Of a DNA stretch of 64,000 nucleotides, positions 46,435 through 55,477 are shown piece by piece. The stretch comes from Calditrichota bacterium (GTDB lineage: Bacteria > CLD3). A model generated the notes under the pieces. It was given only the letters and a program-made list of their open reading frames with translations. It was not told the origin of the DNA and searched no databases. Within the stretch, counting starts at the first letter, position 1; each line of letters begins with the position of its first letter. The stretch is taken from assembly GCA_008501735.1 (NCBI GenBank), contig QQUF01000040.1, positions 62,001 through 126,000 on the forward strand. Reading direction: 5' to 3'. The translations under genes were made by a program, and so were the position numbers.

Positions 46435-47253
46435 TTAAAATCCCCAAAGTTCTCTGTCAAACCAAGACTCTAGTTTTTCCTCTTCCGAATCGGGTAGAGC
46501 AGGGAAAAAGTCAATTCCTGTCAAGGTTTCGAGTGAGTCAATGTTTACAAAATAATTTCTAAGTTTTGCACGTTTCGGTGGTTTGCGATTTGGCATTACA
46601 AAGGCGATTGCTTTTCTTTCTGGCAAAGTGTAGTCGAGAATTGCTTTGTAGTAAAATGGTGGAACTGCGACATCGTTTTCGCCGATTCTTTTATTCCTTT
46701 TTCCAAAAATCGGACCTGTAACAACGTAAAGTTCATTTTCAATTTCAACCCAATCCCTGACTTGTTCTTCTAGTTTTTTCCAAATTCCTCTGTTCAAATC
46801 TTTGTGTTGTGGGCTCATATTACTCATAAAAAATGTTTCTGACATCGCTTCTTTGGAAAATTTCATATCAGCAGCAGGGAGCAAATGACCTCTGTCGTAA
46901 CCTGATTTTTTGTAATCTTTTAGAGAAGCCGAACCTGTTTTGACTTTTTTGTCTTCGCGAAAATTATCTTTTCTTTTCACATCACCTTCAGTCATTTTTT
47001 TAGTCAATTTGTGAGCGACCCAATTTGCTTGTTCATATTCTTCGTTGTAAGAAAGTGTGTAGTAAGTATGTTTTATGATTTGGTCTTTTTCTGTAATTTT
47101 CGGAAGTTCCAAATCTGGAATTACAACTTCTTGAGGTTTCTTAACTTCTTCTGTTTGAGTAGTTTGTGGGTCAATTGTTTTTTGTTGTGTTTCTTTTTTG
47201 TCGCCACAAGCTACAAAAGTTAGCGATAAGAAAAGAATTAGTAAAAATTGCAT
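46435..47253 (-). CDS. DNA/RNA non-specific endonuclease, lipoprotein
   Basis: A 272-aa protein. A lipobox, L-T-F-V-A-C (C16), suggests anchoring in the envelope. The beta-beta-alpha-metal nuclease motif is clear: Y-D-R-G-H-L-L-P-A-A-D-M with catalytic H123, and N-M-S-P-Q-H-K-D-L-N-R-G with metal-binding N155. This is the NUC1/EndA type that cuts both DNA and RNA. Export suggests nutrient acquisition or degradation of foreign nucleic acid outside the cytoplasm. It lies 1 nt upstream of the dehydrogenase gene. Confidence 0.92.
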   Translation of the reverse strand: MQFLLILFLSLTFVACGDKKETQQKTIDPQTTQTEEVKKPQEVVIPDLELPKITEKDQIIKHTYYTLSYNEEYEQANWVAHKLTKKMTEGDVKRKDNFREDKKVKTGSASLKDYKKSGYDRGHLLPAADMKFSKEAMSETFFMSNMSPQHKDLNRGIWKKLEEQVRDWVEIENELYVVTGPIFGKRNKRIGENDVAVPPFYYKAILDYTLPERKAIAFVMPNRKPPKRAKLRNYFVNIDSLETLTGIDFFPALPDSEEEKLESWFDRELWGF

Positions 47254-47340
47254 TGATTGTAAACCTTACTTTAATAAATTTGCCTTGAAGTTAATTTTTT
47301 AGTAATTAAAAACAAATTCTCATTACTAAAATTTTTCTGT

Positions 47341-47633
47341 CCACGCAATGCACGCAAAAGAATTGAAAATAGGTGTTAGGTAAAATGAAAAGTTGATTAC
47401 GAAACTTTGAGTTGTTTTAACCACCCCGATTTTTTCATTTTCAAAAACCTTTGGTTTTAAAACGAAAAAATTCCCCTCCTTGAAAATGAGGGGAGAAAAG
47501 CATTTGTGCTTTGCACTGCCCAAAATCCTCGCCTTTTCAAGGAGAGGGCAAAATAAAATTCAAGCAAAGCGTTAGAAATTTTATTCAGGTGTGGTTAAAC
47601 AAATGTCAAAATTCTTTTTCGTGTGTTTCGTGG
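47341..47633. mobile_element. possible MITE-like element with 24-bp terminal inverted repeats
   Basis: CCACGCAATGCACGCAAAAG (47341 on) and the inverse of 47610-47633 match at about 20 of 24 positions. The 293-bp interval holds short GC-richer hairpins (TCCCCTC...GAGGGGA near 47472) and no gene. Similar terminal sequence occurs at the left end of the window. Flanks share a rough AATTTTCT-like sequence, not an exact target duplication. It fills most of the 421-bp gap between 47254 and 47674. Confidence 0.4.
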
Positions 47634-47674
47634 GCAATTTTCTTTTTTTGAAATTTATACAGTAGGCAAAAATT

Positions 47675-48175
47675 ATGGAAAAAATTTGGGCTCCTTGGCG
47701 AATCGAATACATTGAAACTTTAAGCGAAGAAAAAAGTGAAGGTTGTATTTTTTGCGACAAGCCAAAGGAAAATAAGGATTTTGAAAATAAAATCTTAATT
47801 CAAGGCAAACTTTGTTTTGTGATAATGAATATTTTCCCTTACACAAACGGTCATTTGATGGTGATTCCTTACAGACACATTTCCAAACTTTCGGAAATGA
47901 CACCTGAAGAGCATTTGGAATCAATGAAACTGACTTCAATTTCGTGTGAAGTTTTGGCGGAAAGTTTTAAGGCTCAAGGTTTTAATGTTGGACTTAATCT
48001 TGGTTCTGCTGCTGGAGCGGGAATTGACGCTCACATTCATTTTCACGTTGTTCCTCGTTGGAATGGCGACACAAATTTTATGCCTGTTGTTGGAAATATA
48101 AAAGTAATTTCGGAAGGTCTCGAAAGAAGTTACCACAAACTAAAATCAAAATTTGACGAACTTTGCAAGGAGTAA
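47675..48175 (+). CDS. HIT-family nucleotide hydrolase
   Basis: A 166-aa histidine-triad protein. The catalytic motif A-H-I-H-F-H-V-V-P-R-W places H120, H122 and H124 in the H-x-H-x-H pattern. C-I-F-C near residues 24-27 may bind zinc, and P-Y-T-N-G-H-L-M-V-I-P-Y-R-H-I matches the Fhit/PKCI branch. Members hydrolyse AMP-linked nucleotides such as Ap4A or adenylylated lysine. The ATG at 47675 is followed by a typical opening E-K-I-W-A-P-W-R-I-E-Y-I. It lies 3 nt upstream of the exonuclease gene. Confidence 0.95.
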   Translation: MEKIWAPWRIEYIETLSEEKSEGCIFCDKPKENKDFENKILIQGKLCFVIMNIFPYTNGHLMVIPYRHISKLSEMTPEEHLESMKLTSISCEVLAESFKAQGFNVGLNLGSAAGAGIDAHIHFHVVPRWNGDTNFMPVVGNIKVISEGLERSYHKLKSKFDELCKE

Positions 48176-48178
48176 AAG

Positions 48179-49036
48179 ATGTTTAGAAGTATAAAAAATG
48201 AAACTTGGGTTTTCGATTGTGAATGGGTTCCTGACCCACTTGTTGGAAGAGTTCTTTACAAATTAGATGAAAGTCTTTCCGATGCAGAAGTAATTAAAGT
48301 AATGCGGGAAAAAGGCGGAGCAACAAAAGAAAATCCAAAACCTTTTTTGAAATTGGTTTTGTGTAGGATTGTTTCAATTTCGGCAGTTATCCGCAAAGTC
48401 AAAAGCAATGGTGAAACAACTCTTCATCTTTTGTCACTTCCGAAAGACGTTGACGACCCGAACCAAGTAAGCGAAAAAAATATCATCGAAACATTTTTGA
48501 ATGCAATCGGAGACAAGAAGCCTCAACTTGTTGGTTACAATTCAATCGGCTCAGATTTGAAAATCCTTTTGCAAAGAGCTTTGGTTCACGGTTTACAGAT
48601 TCCGAGCTTTTTTGAAAGACCTGACAAACCTTGGATTGATGAACCTGGTTACATTGAAAATGCCTCTACGGATTGGAATGTTGATTTAATGAAAATCATT
48701 GGTGGTGGAAAAAGCTCTTTTCCTTCTTTAGATGAGCTTGCAGTTGCTTGTGGAATTCCAGGAAAATTTCACACTGATGGAATGGAAGTTGCAGAAATTT
48801 GGCTTGACGGAAGATTACAGGAAATTGTGAATTACAGCGAACACGATGTTTTGACAACGTATTTAATTTGGTTAAGACTTGCTCACTTGGCTGGACTTTT
48901 TGATTCCGAAAAATACAAATCCGAACAAAAATCGGTTGCAGAGTTAATCAAAGACTTAGGAGAAAAACCTGAAAACAGTCACTTGAAAAAATACTTAAAA
49001 GTGTGGCTCCAATTAAGAAAATCAATGCAAAGTTAG
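48179..49036 (+). CDS. Predicted 3'-5' exonuclease, PolB-like
   Basis: A 285-aa DEDDy-type exonuclease resembling the exonuclease domain of family-B DNA polymerases (DNA_pol_B_exo2). Visible metal ligands are D13 and E15 in V-F-D-C-E-W-V-P-D, an N-S-I-G-S-D-L-K-I-L segment with the third aspartate, and Y-S-E-H-D-V-L-T-T-Y with the tyrosine and final aspartate. No polymerase domain is present. It is co-transcribed with the HIT gene and ends before a strong hairpin at 49040-49067. Confidence 0.88.
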   Translation: MFRSIKNETWVFDCEWVPDPLVGRVLYKLDESLSDAEVIKVMREKGGATKENPKPFLKLVLCRIVSISAVIRKVKSNGETTLHLLSLPKDVDDPNQVSEKNIIETFLNAIGDKKPQLVGYNSIGSDLKILLQRALVHGLQIPSFFERPDKPWIDEPGYIENASTDWNVDLMKIIGGGKSSFPSLDELAVACGIPGKFHTDGMEVAEIWLDGRLQEIVNYSEHDVLTTYLIWLRLAHLAGLFDSEKYKSEQKSVAELIKDLGEKPENSHLKKYLKVWLQLRKSMQS

Positions 49037-49039
49037 AAA

Positions 49040-49067
49040 GTAGGGAACAAAAATCTTTGTTCCCTAC
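49040..49067. terminator. 12-bp hairpin between convergent genes
   Basis: GTAGGGAACAAA (49040-49051), loop AATC, and its complement at 49056-49067. It sits between the converging exonuclease (+) and T9SS (-) genes and probably terminates transcription from both sides; it may also be a dispersed palindrome. Confidence 0.65.
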
Positions 49068-49072
49068 AAGTC

Positions 49073-51226
49073 TTATTTTAACAATAACATCTTTTTAGTT
49101 CTACTTTCGTTGCCAACTTTCAAATTGTAGAGATAAACTCCTGAACTGACGCTTTTGCCAAAGTTGTCTGTTCCGTCCCAAGTGACAGAGTTCTTACCAG
49201 AATTGCTTGGCAAAGTCCATTCCCGAACCAGTTGCCCGAGAACATTAAAAATTGATAATTTCGCCAATTCGTAATTCGTATTTTTCAATTCGTAATTAAT
49301 TGTCGTTGTAGGGTTGAACGGATTTGGATAATTTTCGAGAAGTTGGATTGTGCTTGGCAGTTGCGGGATTTCAGAGTTTGTTTCTTCGGAAATTGAGACG
49401 ACTTCACCACCAGTTGTAGTTTTAAGGATTGTTCCTCCAGCACCAACAATAAATCCAGTGTTTGAATCAATAAATTTTATAGATTGAAGCGAGTTATTTG
49501 TACCTGAATTCGATTGAATCCAAGTGTCTCCTTCATCTGTAGTTTGCAACAAAATACCATCTTGCCCAACAATGAAACCTGTATAAGAATTTGCGAAATG
49601 AATTGAGTTTAAAGTTTTGGTTGTTCCTGAATTTTTAAGAAACCAATTATCTCCACCATTAGAAGTTTTTAAAATAATTCCATTTGCTCCAACTATAAAA
49701 CCAGTATTAGAATCTGAAAAATAAACTGATTTTAATAAATGTGGAGTCGGCGAAACTTTAGGAATCCAAGTATTGCCTTGATCAATTGTTTTTAAAAGTG
49801 TGCCGTATTCACCAACAGTAAATCCGGTATTAGAATCAGTAAAACAAACCGAGAAGAGAGACCAAGTAGTTCCAGAACTAAGAGAGTTCCAAGTATTGCC
49901 TTGGTCATTTGTTCTCAAAATTTTTCCATTGGTTCCAACTGCAAATCCGACTGTTTCATTTGAAAACACAATAGAATTAAGGTCTTCTATGGTTGGCGAA
50001 CTAACATAATTCCAAGAATTGCCTTGGTTATTTGTTTTTAAAATATTCCCATTACTTCCAACAATAAAACCGGTTGTAGAATTCAAGAATTGAATAGAGA
50101 AAAATTGAGCAATAAAGTTACCATAATTTATTAATTGGTTAGTTAATCCACCATTTGTAGTCTTGTAAAGAGTACCATTTTGTCCAACCGCAAATCCCTT
50201 TAACTCATCAAAGAAAAAAGAGGAATAAAGTATATTTGTCGTTCCATAATTCAACGAACCCCAAGAGTATCCTCCATTAGTTGTCTTAAGAATTATGCCT
50301 TTTCTACCAATGATTAATCCATTATTTATGTCATAAAATTTCATTTTAATTAGCTGGTCACTGACCCCAATATCATCAATTTTAAACCAATTTAATCCTC
50401 CGTCATTGCTTCGATAAATTTTTCCGGAATTGCTCAATGAAAATCCAGTGTAAGAATTAGGAAAATCTATGGATAATAATTCATCGGAAGATATTTGATT
50501 AAAAGAAAACCAATTATTCCCTCCATCAAGAGATTTTAACATTTTACTTTCAGGAAAATAACCGTTGAATCCTCCACCAACAGCATAGCCAATATTTGAA
50601 TCAGTAAAAAAAATAGAATTTAAAGAAACTCCGCCAAAAGATGCTTTGTTATCCCAATTTATTCCACCATCAGAAGTTTTAAAGATATTTCCATTGTTAC
50701 CGATAATAAATCCGGTAGTATCATCTACAAAATAAACAGATTTTAGGTTGACTGAATTTCCAACTGTTGAAGTACTCCAATTTGTTCCTCCATCTAAGGT
50801 TTTAAGAATTGTACCATTTGCTCCGACAATAAATCCTGTATTTGTATTAATGATATTAATGGAGTTAAAATCTTCAATAATTCCAGAGTTTAAAATATTC
50901 CACGTAATTCCACCATCATCGGTTTTTAAAATAATTCCTTGATTACCAACAATAAACCCAATATTTGGATCTATAAAACTAATAGAGTTAAGATCTTCAG
51001 CAGTTTCTGAAGAAATGGGATTCCAAGTGTTGCCCATATTATTAGAGAGAAGAATAGAACCTTTTTTCCCAACCGCTACTATGTTATTTGTATTTAAAAT
51101 CTGAGCAATATCGTTCAATGTATTCCCTTGAGGTCTTGGATTTACCCATTCCCAAGCGGCTTGTTGTGCATTTACTTTGAAAATAAAAACAAAGATTAAA
51201 AGAAGTGCTAAGGTTAAGACTTTCAT
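49073..51226 (-). CDS. Ycf48-like repeat protein with T9SS sorting domain (paralogue 1)
   Basis: A 717-aa exported protein. A signal peptide ends V-N-A-Q. About fourteen consecutive Ycf48/BNR-like repeats of around 42 residues follow, each with a G-F-I-V-G-x-x-G-x-I-L-K-T core and an N-G-G-x-x-W-type ending; the family is best known in photosystem assembly factors but is widespread. A T9SS domain begins N-Y-P-N-P-F-N-P and ends R-T-K-K-M-L-L-L-K. Its signal peptide and last 100 residues are nearly identical to those of the neighbour at 51245, while the middle differs. Probably a surface propeller protein of unknown ligand. Confidence 0.88.
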   Translation of the reverse strand: MKVLTLALLLIFVFIFKVNAQQAAWEWVNPRPQGNTLNDIAQILNTNNIVAVGKKGSILLSNNMGNTWNPISSETAEDLNSISFIDPNIGFIVGNQGIILKTDDGGITWNILNSGIIEDFNSINIINTNTGFIVGANGTILKTLDGGTNWSTSTVGNSVNLKSVYFVDDTTGFIIGNNGNIFKTSDGGINWDNKASFGGVSLNSIFFTDSNIGYAVGGGFNGYFPESKMLKSLDGGNNWFSFNQISSDELLSIDFPNSYTGFSLSNSGKIYRSNDGGLNWFKIDDIGVSDQLIKMKFYDINNGLIIGRKGIILKTTNGGYSWGSLNYGTTNILYSSFFFDELKGFAVGQNGTLYKTTNGGLTNQLINYGNFIAQFFSIQFLNSTTGFIVGSNGNILKTNNQGNSWNYVSSPTIEDLNSIVFSNETVGFAVGTNGKILRTNDQGNTWNSLSSGTTWSLFSVCFTDSNTGFTVGEYGTLLKTIDQGNTWIPKVSPTPHLLKSVYFSDSNTGFIVGANGIILKTSNGGDNWFLKNSGTTKTLNSIHFANSYTGFIVGQDGILLQTTDEGDTWIQSNSGTNNSLQSIKFIDSNTGFIVGAGGTILKTTTGGEVVSISEETNSEIPQLPSTIQLLENYPNPFNPTTTINYELKNTNYELAKLSIFNVLGQLVREWTLPSNSGKNSVTWDGTDNFGKSVSSGVYLYNLKVGNESRTKKMLLLK
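49266..49300. repeat. heptamer repeats in the T9SS sorting domain of paralogue 1
   Basis: Units ATTCGTA, ATTCGTA, TTTTTCA, ATTCGTA and ATTAATT lie end to end, a partly degenerate 7-bp array in the same place of the sorting domain as the perfect array at 12510. Confidence 0.65.
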
Positions 51227-51244
51227 TTTCGAGACTCCAATTTT

Positions 51245-52588
51245 TTATTTTAAAAGCAACATTTTCTTAGTTTGACTTTCATTACCGATTTTCAATCTGT
51301 AGAGATAAACTCCTGAACTGACGCTTTTGCCAAAGTTGTCTGTTCCGTCCCAAATTACAGAGTTTTTACCTGAATTGCTTGGCAAAATCCATTCTCTCAC
51401 CTTTTGTCCAAGAACATTAAAAATTGATAATTTCGCCAATTCATAATTCGTATTTTTCAACTCGTAATTGATTGTCGTGGAAGGGTTGAACGGATTCGGA
51501 TAATTTTCGAGAAGTTGGATTGTGTTTGGCAGTTGTGGAATTTCCGAGTTTGTTTCTTCGGAGATTGAGACGACTCCTCCATTAAGAGTTCTAATTATTG
51601 TTCCGTCATTTCCAACAGCAAAACCAATATCTTGATTTATAAAATGAAAATTATTCATTCTTTTATTCGTTGGAATTGAATTTAAATCCCAGGTGTATCC
51701 TCCATTTAATGTTTTTTTAAAGTAAGAAATTGTAGAATCTGGGTATTGAAACGAATTCCACTGACGACAAATTATGTATCCAATATTATCATTTAGAAAA
51801 TAGATTTTATCTATACCAAAAGCGTCATCGTAATGTATTTCAGACCAATTGTTTCCGCCATCAATTGTTTTTTGAATTTTTCCAACTAAAAATAATTCCA
51901 ACCAACCCACAATATTCTTAACTTTAACTCCACTTGTTATAACATACCCATTATTATTTCTAAAAAAAATATCTTGGTACTCTATAGAAAAATTAACTTG
52001 TTGAAAAAAAATAGAGTTCCAATTTAATCCATAGTCAAAAGTTCGTTCTAACCATGCTCCTATTAATTGAAACGCTGTTGAATCATTTTTAAAATGAAAT
52101 TTATGACTCAAAGAACTTGGTAAAGCTGAAAATGGAAACCAATTAATTCCTCCGTCAATAGTTTTATATAAATTTTGTTGTTCTATTACGAACCCTATAT
52201 CTTCTGTTACAAATTGAATATCATAAATAATTTGTCCTAAAAAATTATTTATTTCAAACCAAGAATAACCTGCATCTTCAGTTTTGAGAATTTTAGCTCC
52301 TGTACCAAGTATAAAACCGTCACTTGGACTAACAAAAATTATTTTTTTAAAGTCAATATTTGGTAAAGTAAATTCTGGAAGTTTTTGCCAAGTAATGCCT
52401 AAATCATTTGAAGATAAGATGGTTGCTGAGTCACCAACAGCAAAGAGTTTATTGCTGTCAAATAAACTTGTAATGGAATTCAAATTATTATTTTGAATTT
52501 TTGGTAATAACTCCCAAATTGTTTGCTGTGCTTTCACTTTAAAATTCAAAGCAAATATCAAAAGAAGTGAAAAGGTTAAGACTTTCAT
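51245..52588 (-). CDS. Ycf48-like repeat protein with T9SS sorting domain (paralogue 2)
   Basis: The start at ATG 52588 gives a signal peptide (M-K-V-L-T-F-S-L-L-L-I-F-A-L) nearly matching paralogue 1; an upstream TTG at 52666 is less likely. The product is 447 aa with fewer, more divergent Ycf48-like repeats and the same T9SS C-terminus (N-Y-P-N-P-F-N-P to Q-T-K-K-M-L-L-L-K). It lies 18 nt upstream of paralogue 1 on the same strand. The ligand is unknown. Confidence 0.85.
   Translation of the reverse strand: MKVLTFSLLLIFALNFKVKAQQTIWELLPKIQNNNLNSITSLFDSNKLFAVGDSATILSSNDLGITWQKLPEFTLPNIDFKKIIFVSPSDGFILGTGAKILKTEDAGYSWFEINNFLGQIIYDIQFVTEDIGFVIEQQNLYKTIDGGINWFPFSALPSSLSHKFHFKNDSTAFQLIGAWLERTFDYGLNWNSIFFQQVNFSIEYQDIFFRNNNGYVITSGVKVKNIVGWLELFLVGKIQKTIDGGNNWSEIHYDDAFGIDKIYFLNDNIGYIICRQWNSFQYPDSTISYFKKTLNGGYTWDLNSIPTNKRMNNFHFINQDIGFAVGNDGTIIRTLNGGVVSISEETNSEIPQLPNTIQLLENYPNPFNPSTTINYELKNTNYELAKLSIFNVLGQKVREWILPSNSGKNSVIWDGTDNFGKSVSSGVYLYRLKIGNESQTKKMLLLK
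51439..51473. repeat. heptamer repeats in the T9SS sorting domain of paralogue 2
   Basis: Five 7-bp units (ATTCATA, ATTCGTA, TTTTTCA, ACTCGTA, ATTGATT) in register with those of paralogue 1, differing by a few bases. Confidence 0.6.
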
Positions 52589-52674
52589 TTCGAGACTCCA
52601 AATTTTTAATGTTACAATCTTAAATGCTTTTCGAGGTAAAAAAGTTCCCAACTTTTTTAAAATCAATGAAATAA

Positions 52675-52705
52675 AAAAGCCCCGACAAAATTTGTCGGGG
52701 CTTTT
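52675..52705. terminator. bidirectional rho-independent terminator of the sigma-factor gene
   Basis: AAAAGCCCCGACAAA (52675-52689) pairs with TTTGTCGGGGCTTTT (52691-52705), giving a 15-bp GC-rich stem. On the minus strand it is followed by TTTTTTATTTC, an excellent terminator for the sigma-factor gene. Confidence 0.92.
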
Positions 52706-52712
52706 AAAAGTT

Positions 52713-53570
52713 TTAACCTAAGTAGCTTCTTAAAGGTCTGCTTCTTGACTTGTGTCTAAGTCTGCGAATTGCCTTTTTCTTGATTTGTCGCACGCGTTCA
52801 CGAGTGAGGTTGAATTGCTCGCCGATTTCTTCAAGTGTAAGAGGTTTTTCTCTGTCAATTCCGAAGTAAAGCTGAATGACTTTTTTCTCTCTTTCTGTAA
52901 GAGTGTCTAAAACTCTTTCGATTTCGATTTTGAGAGATTCTGTCAATAAAGCTGTGTCAGGAGAAGGTTTTTGGTCACTTGGAATTACGTCCAAAAGACT
53001 GTTCTTTTCACCTGCTTGGAAAGGTTCGTCAAGTGAAGAATGTCTGCTTGAAATCTTCAAAGTATTAGAAACTTCGTAAGGATTCAAGTTAAGTTCTTCA
53101 GCAATTTCTGTTGTTGTTGGTTCACGTTCACTGATTTGCTCAAGTTCGCTTGCAACTTTGCTGATTTTGTTGAGAGTTCCAACTCTGTTCAGCGGAAGTC
53201 TTACCACTCTTGAGTGTTCTGCCAAAGCCTGTAAAATCGATTGGCGAATCCACCAAACAGCGTAAGAAATAAATTTGAATCCTCTAGTTTCATCAAATCT
53301 TTTCGCAGCTTTAATCAATCCCAAATTACCTTCGTTAATAAGGTCACCAAGGGAAAGACCTTGATTTTGATATTCTTTTGCCACACTAACAACGAATCTC
53401 AAGTTAGAGATTGTCATTTTTTCAAGAGCCCAAGAATCACCTTCACGAATTTTCTTTGCAAGGTCAATCTCTTCCTGAGGTGTCAAAAGATTGACATCGC
53501 TGATTTCTTGCAAATATCTTTCTAAGGATTGATTCTCTCTTGTTTTATTCTTTGTGGTAATTACCGACAT
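52713..53570 (-). CDS. rpoD: RNA polymerase primary sigma factor (short SigA/RpoD)
   Basis: A 285-aa sigma-70 factor without region 1.1, the size and layout of Bacteroidota primary sigma factors. Region 1.2 starts R-Y-L-Q-E-I-S-D. Region 2 holds [27 protein letters not shown] and [13 protein letters not shown]. Region 3 has [15 protein letters not shown], and region 4 ends [19 protein letters not shown]. Such factors recognise atypical promoters in relatives, so E. coli-style promoter searches may mislead here. It is monocistronic with a strong terminator. Confidence 0.94.
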   Translation of the reverse strand: MSVITTKNKTRENQSLERYLQEISDVNLLTPQEEIDLAKKIREGDSWALEKMTISNLRFVVSVAKEYQNQGLSLGDLINEGNLGLIKAAKRFDETRGFKFISYAVWWIRQSILQALAEHSRVVRLPLNRVGTLNKISKVASELEQISEREPTTTEIAEELNLNPYEVSNTLKISSRHSSLDEPFQAGEKNSLLDVIPSDQKPSPDTALLTESLKIEIERVLDTLTEREKKVIQLYFGIDREKPLTLEEIGEQFNLTRERVRQIKKKAIRRLRHKSRSRPLRSYLG

Positions 53571-53756
53571 CTATAATCCTGTTCTTTTAATAAGTTAATT
53601 TCTTCAAAATGTGATAGACCTCACAAAAAAGGTCGGGACTTAAACAAAGCAAACTCCAAATAGTTCCCAAAAATTTTCATTTTTTTCATTTTTTTATAAA
53701 ATCACTCTTGTAAATTACGCAATCGTGAATTTTAAATCAAAACGCGGAGTTAAAAA

Positions 53757-55247
53757 GTGCGAAAAATAAAAAAAGTATTAATAGCAAACAGAGGCGAAAT
53801 CGCTGTCAGAGTGATTCGGGCTTGTCACGAACTCGGAATCGAAACAGTTGCAGTTTTCAGTGATGCAGACAGACTTGCAAAACACGTAAAATTAGCAGAT
53901 TACGCTTACTACATTGGCGAAAGCCCTTCCTCAAAAAGTTATTTGGTTGCAGATAAAATCTTAAAAGTTGCTCAAGAATCCAAAGCTGATGCAATTCATC
54001 CGGGTTATGGATTTATGTCGGAAAACGGAGAATTTGCAGATTTGGTCAGAAGTCTTGGAATTGCTTTCATAGGACCTTCTTCCTATGCAATGAAAGCTAT
54101 GGGAAATAAAACTTCTGCTCGTGAATTAATGATCAAAGCAGGAGTTCCTGTTGTTCCCGGAACAGAATCAGGAATCACTGACATCGAAGAAGCAAAAGTT
54201 GTTGCTGACGAAATCGGTTATCCAATTTTAATCAAAGCGGCTTCTGGTGGTGGTGGAAAGGGAATGCGAGTTGTTGAGCAAAAAGAAGATTTTGAAAAAA
54301 TGATGAGAATGGCTCAAAGTGAAGCAGGTTCTTCGTTTGGTGACTCAACAGTTTACATCGAAAAGTATTTGGAAAAACCAAGACACATCGAATTTCAAAT
54401 TCTTGGAGACCAACAAGGAAACGTTGTTTACTTAGGAGAAAGAGAATGTTCAATCCAAAGACGACACCAAAAAGTTGTTGAAGAGGCTCTTTCGGCTGTT
54501 TTGACTCCTGAACTTCGTAAAAAAATGGGTGAAATGGCTGTTAAGAGTGCAAAAGCAGTTGGTTACTACAATGCTGGAACAATCGAATGTTTGATTGACA
54601 AAGATTTGAATTACTACTTTTTGGAAATGAACACTCGTTTACAAGTAGAACATCCTGTTACAGAAATGGTTACAGGAATTGACCTTGTGAAAGAACAAAT
54701 CAATATCGCAGAAGGTGGCGAATTACCTTTCACTCAAGAAGACATTAAGTTCAACGGACACGCAATTGAATGCAGAATTTACGCTGAAGATTGTGTGAAT
54801 AATTTTGCTCCTTCTATCGGAAAAATCACGAGTTTAATTCCCGCCGATGGCTTTGGAATTCGTGAAGACAGTGGAATTTATCAAGGACAGGAAGTTAGTG
54901 TTTATTACGATCCAATGCTTTCAAAGCTTTGTGCTTGGGGACGAGATAGAAACGAAGCAATTGCGAGAATGAAACGTGCTTTGGACGAATACGAAATCAG
55001 AGGAGTGAACACAACAATTCCATTTTGCCGATTTGTTTTGAACCACGAAGCATTTGTTTCAGGAGATTTTGACACTCATTTTGTAAAAAATTATTTTGAC
55101 CCGAAATATTTAACGGAAATTGGCGAAGAGGAAGAAAATGCTTTGATTGCGGGAGCGGCAGCTTTTTCTGAACTCAAAACTAAGAAAATTGTAAACATTC
55201 CAAACAACGGTCAAAGTAACTGGAAACTTAAGAGAATTAAGAATTAA
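53757..55247 (+). CDS. accC: Biotin carboxylase subunit of acetyl-CoA/acyl-CoA carboxylase
   Basis: A 496-aa ATP-grasp enzyme starting at GTG 53757 with GCGGAG upstream. The opening V-L-I-A-N-R-G-E-I-A-V-R-V-I-R-A is diagnostic. ATP-binding A-A-S-G-G-G-G-K-G-M-R, the E-R-E-C-S-I-Q-R-R-H-Q-K active site and E-M-N-T-R-L-Q-V-E-H motif are intact. It carries about 45 residues beyond E. coli AccC, as in propionyl-CoA-carboxylase-type subunits, so it may serve an acyl-CoA carboxylase as well. Neither the biotin carrier protein nor AccD is adjacent. A 7-bp array (GAATTAA) covers its stop codon. Confidence 0.93.
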   Translation: MRKIKKVLIANRGEIAVRVIRACHELGIETVAVFSDADRLAKHVKLADYAYYIGESPSSKSYLVADKILKVAQESKADAIHPGYGFMSENGEFADLVRSLGIAFIGPSSYAMKAMGNKTSARELMIKAGVPVVPGTESGITDIEEAKVVADEIGYPILIKAASGGGGKGMRVVEQKEDFEKMMRMAQSEAGSSFGDSTVYIEKYLEKPRHIEFQILGDQQGNVVYLGERECSIQRRHQKVVEEALSAVLTPELRKKMGEMAVKSAKAVGYYNAGTIECLIDKDLNYYFLEMNTRLQVEHPVTEMVTGIDLVKEQINIAEGGELPFTQEDIKFNGHAIECRIYAEDCVNNFAPSIGKITSLIPADGFGIREDSGIYQGQEVSVYYDPMLSKLCAWGRDRNEAIARMKRALDEYEIRGVNTTIPFCRFVLNHEAFVSGDFDTHFVKNYFDPKYLTEIGEEEENALIAGAAAFSELKTKKIVNIPNNGQSNWKLKRIKN

Positions 55248-55254
55248 GAATTTA
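55234..55254. repeat. three 7-bp units at the accC stop codon
   Basis: GAATTAA, GAATTAA, GAATTTA. The TAA stop (55245-55247) is inside the second unit. Loss or gain of a unit would change the C-terminus of AccC by a few residues. Confidence 0.7.
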
Positions 55255-55259
55255 TTTTT

Positions 55260-55287
55260 GTAGAGACGTAATGCATTGCGTCTCTAC
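55260..55287. repeat. palindromic repeat, GTAGAGACG family (copy B)
   Basis: GTAGAGACGTAAT (55260-55272) and its complement (55275-55287, one G-T pair) with a GC loop. Same family as copies A (34041) and C (57789). Confidence 0.8.
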
Positions 55288-55300
55288 AAGCAAAATTTTG

Positions 55301-55333
55301 GGTAGTAGTGCTTTTGGTGTTACTACCTTTTTT
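55301..55333 (+). terminator. rho-independent terminator of accC
   Basis: GGTAGTA (55301-55307) pairs with TACTACC (55321-55327) across a 13-nt loop, followed by TTTTTTG on the plus strand. The stem is short, so strength is uncertain. Confidence 0.55.
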
Positions 55334-55477
55334 GTTTTCAAGAGTTTGTTTCAGAACTTTAATTAATGATTTGGAGGTTTGGGAAATCTTTTTTTCAAAT
55401 TGGTGCAACTTTTTGAGGACTCGGATTGTTCAAGTTTAAACTAAGTCCCCAAAAAATTCTAAAAAGTGGAGAATCTT

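Noticed and set aside
47326-47523. 65-codon minus-strand frame
   Set aside because: It lies largely in repeat-derived DNA with hairpins and has no ribosome site or family signature.
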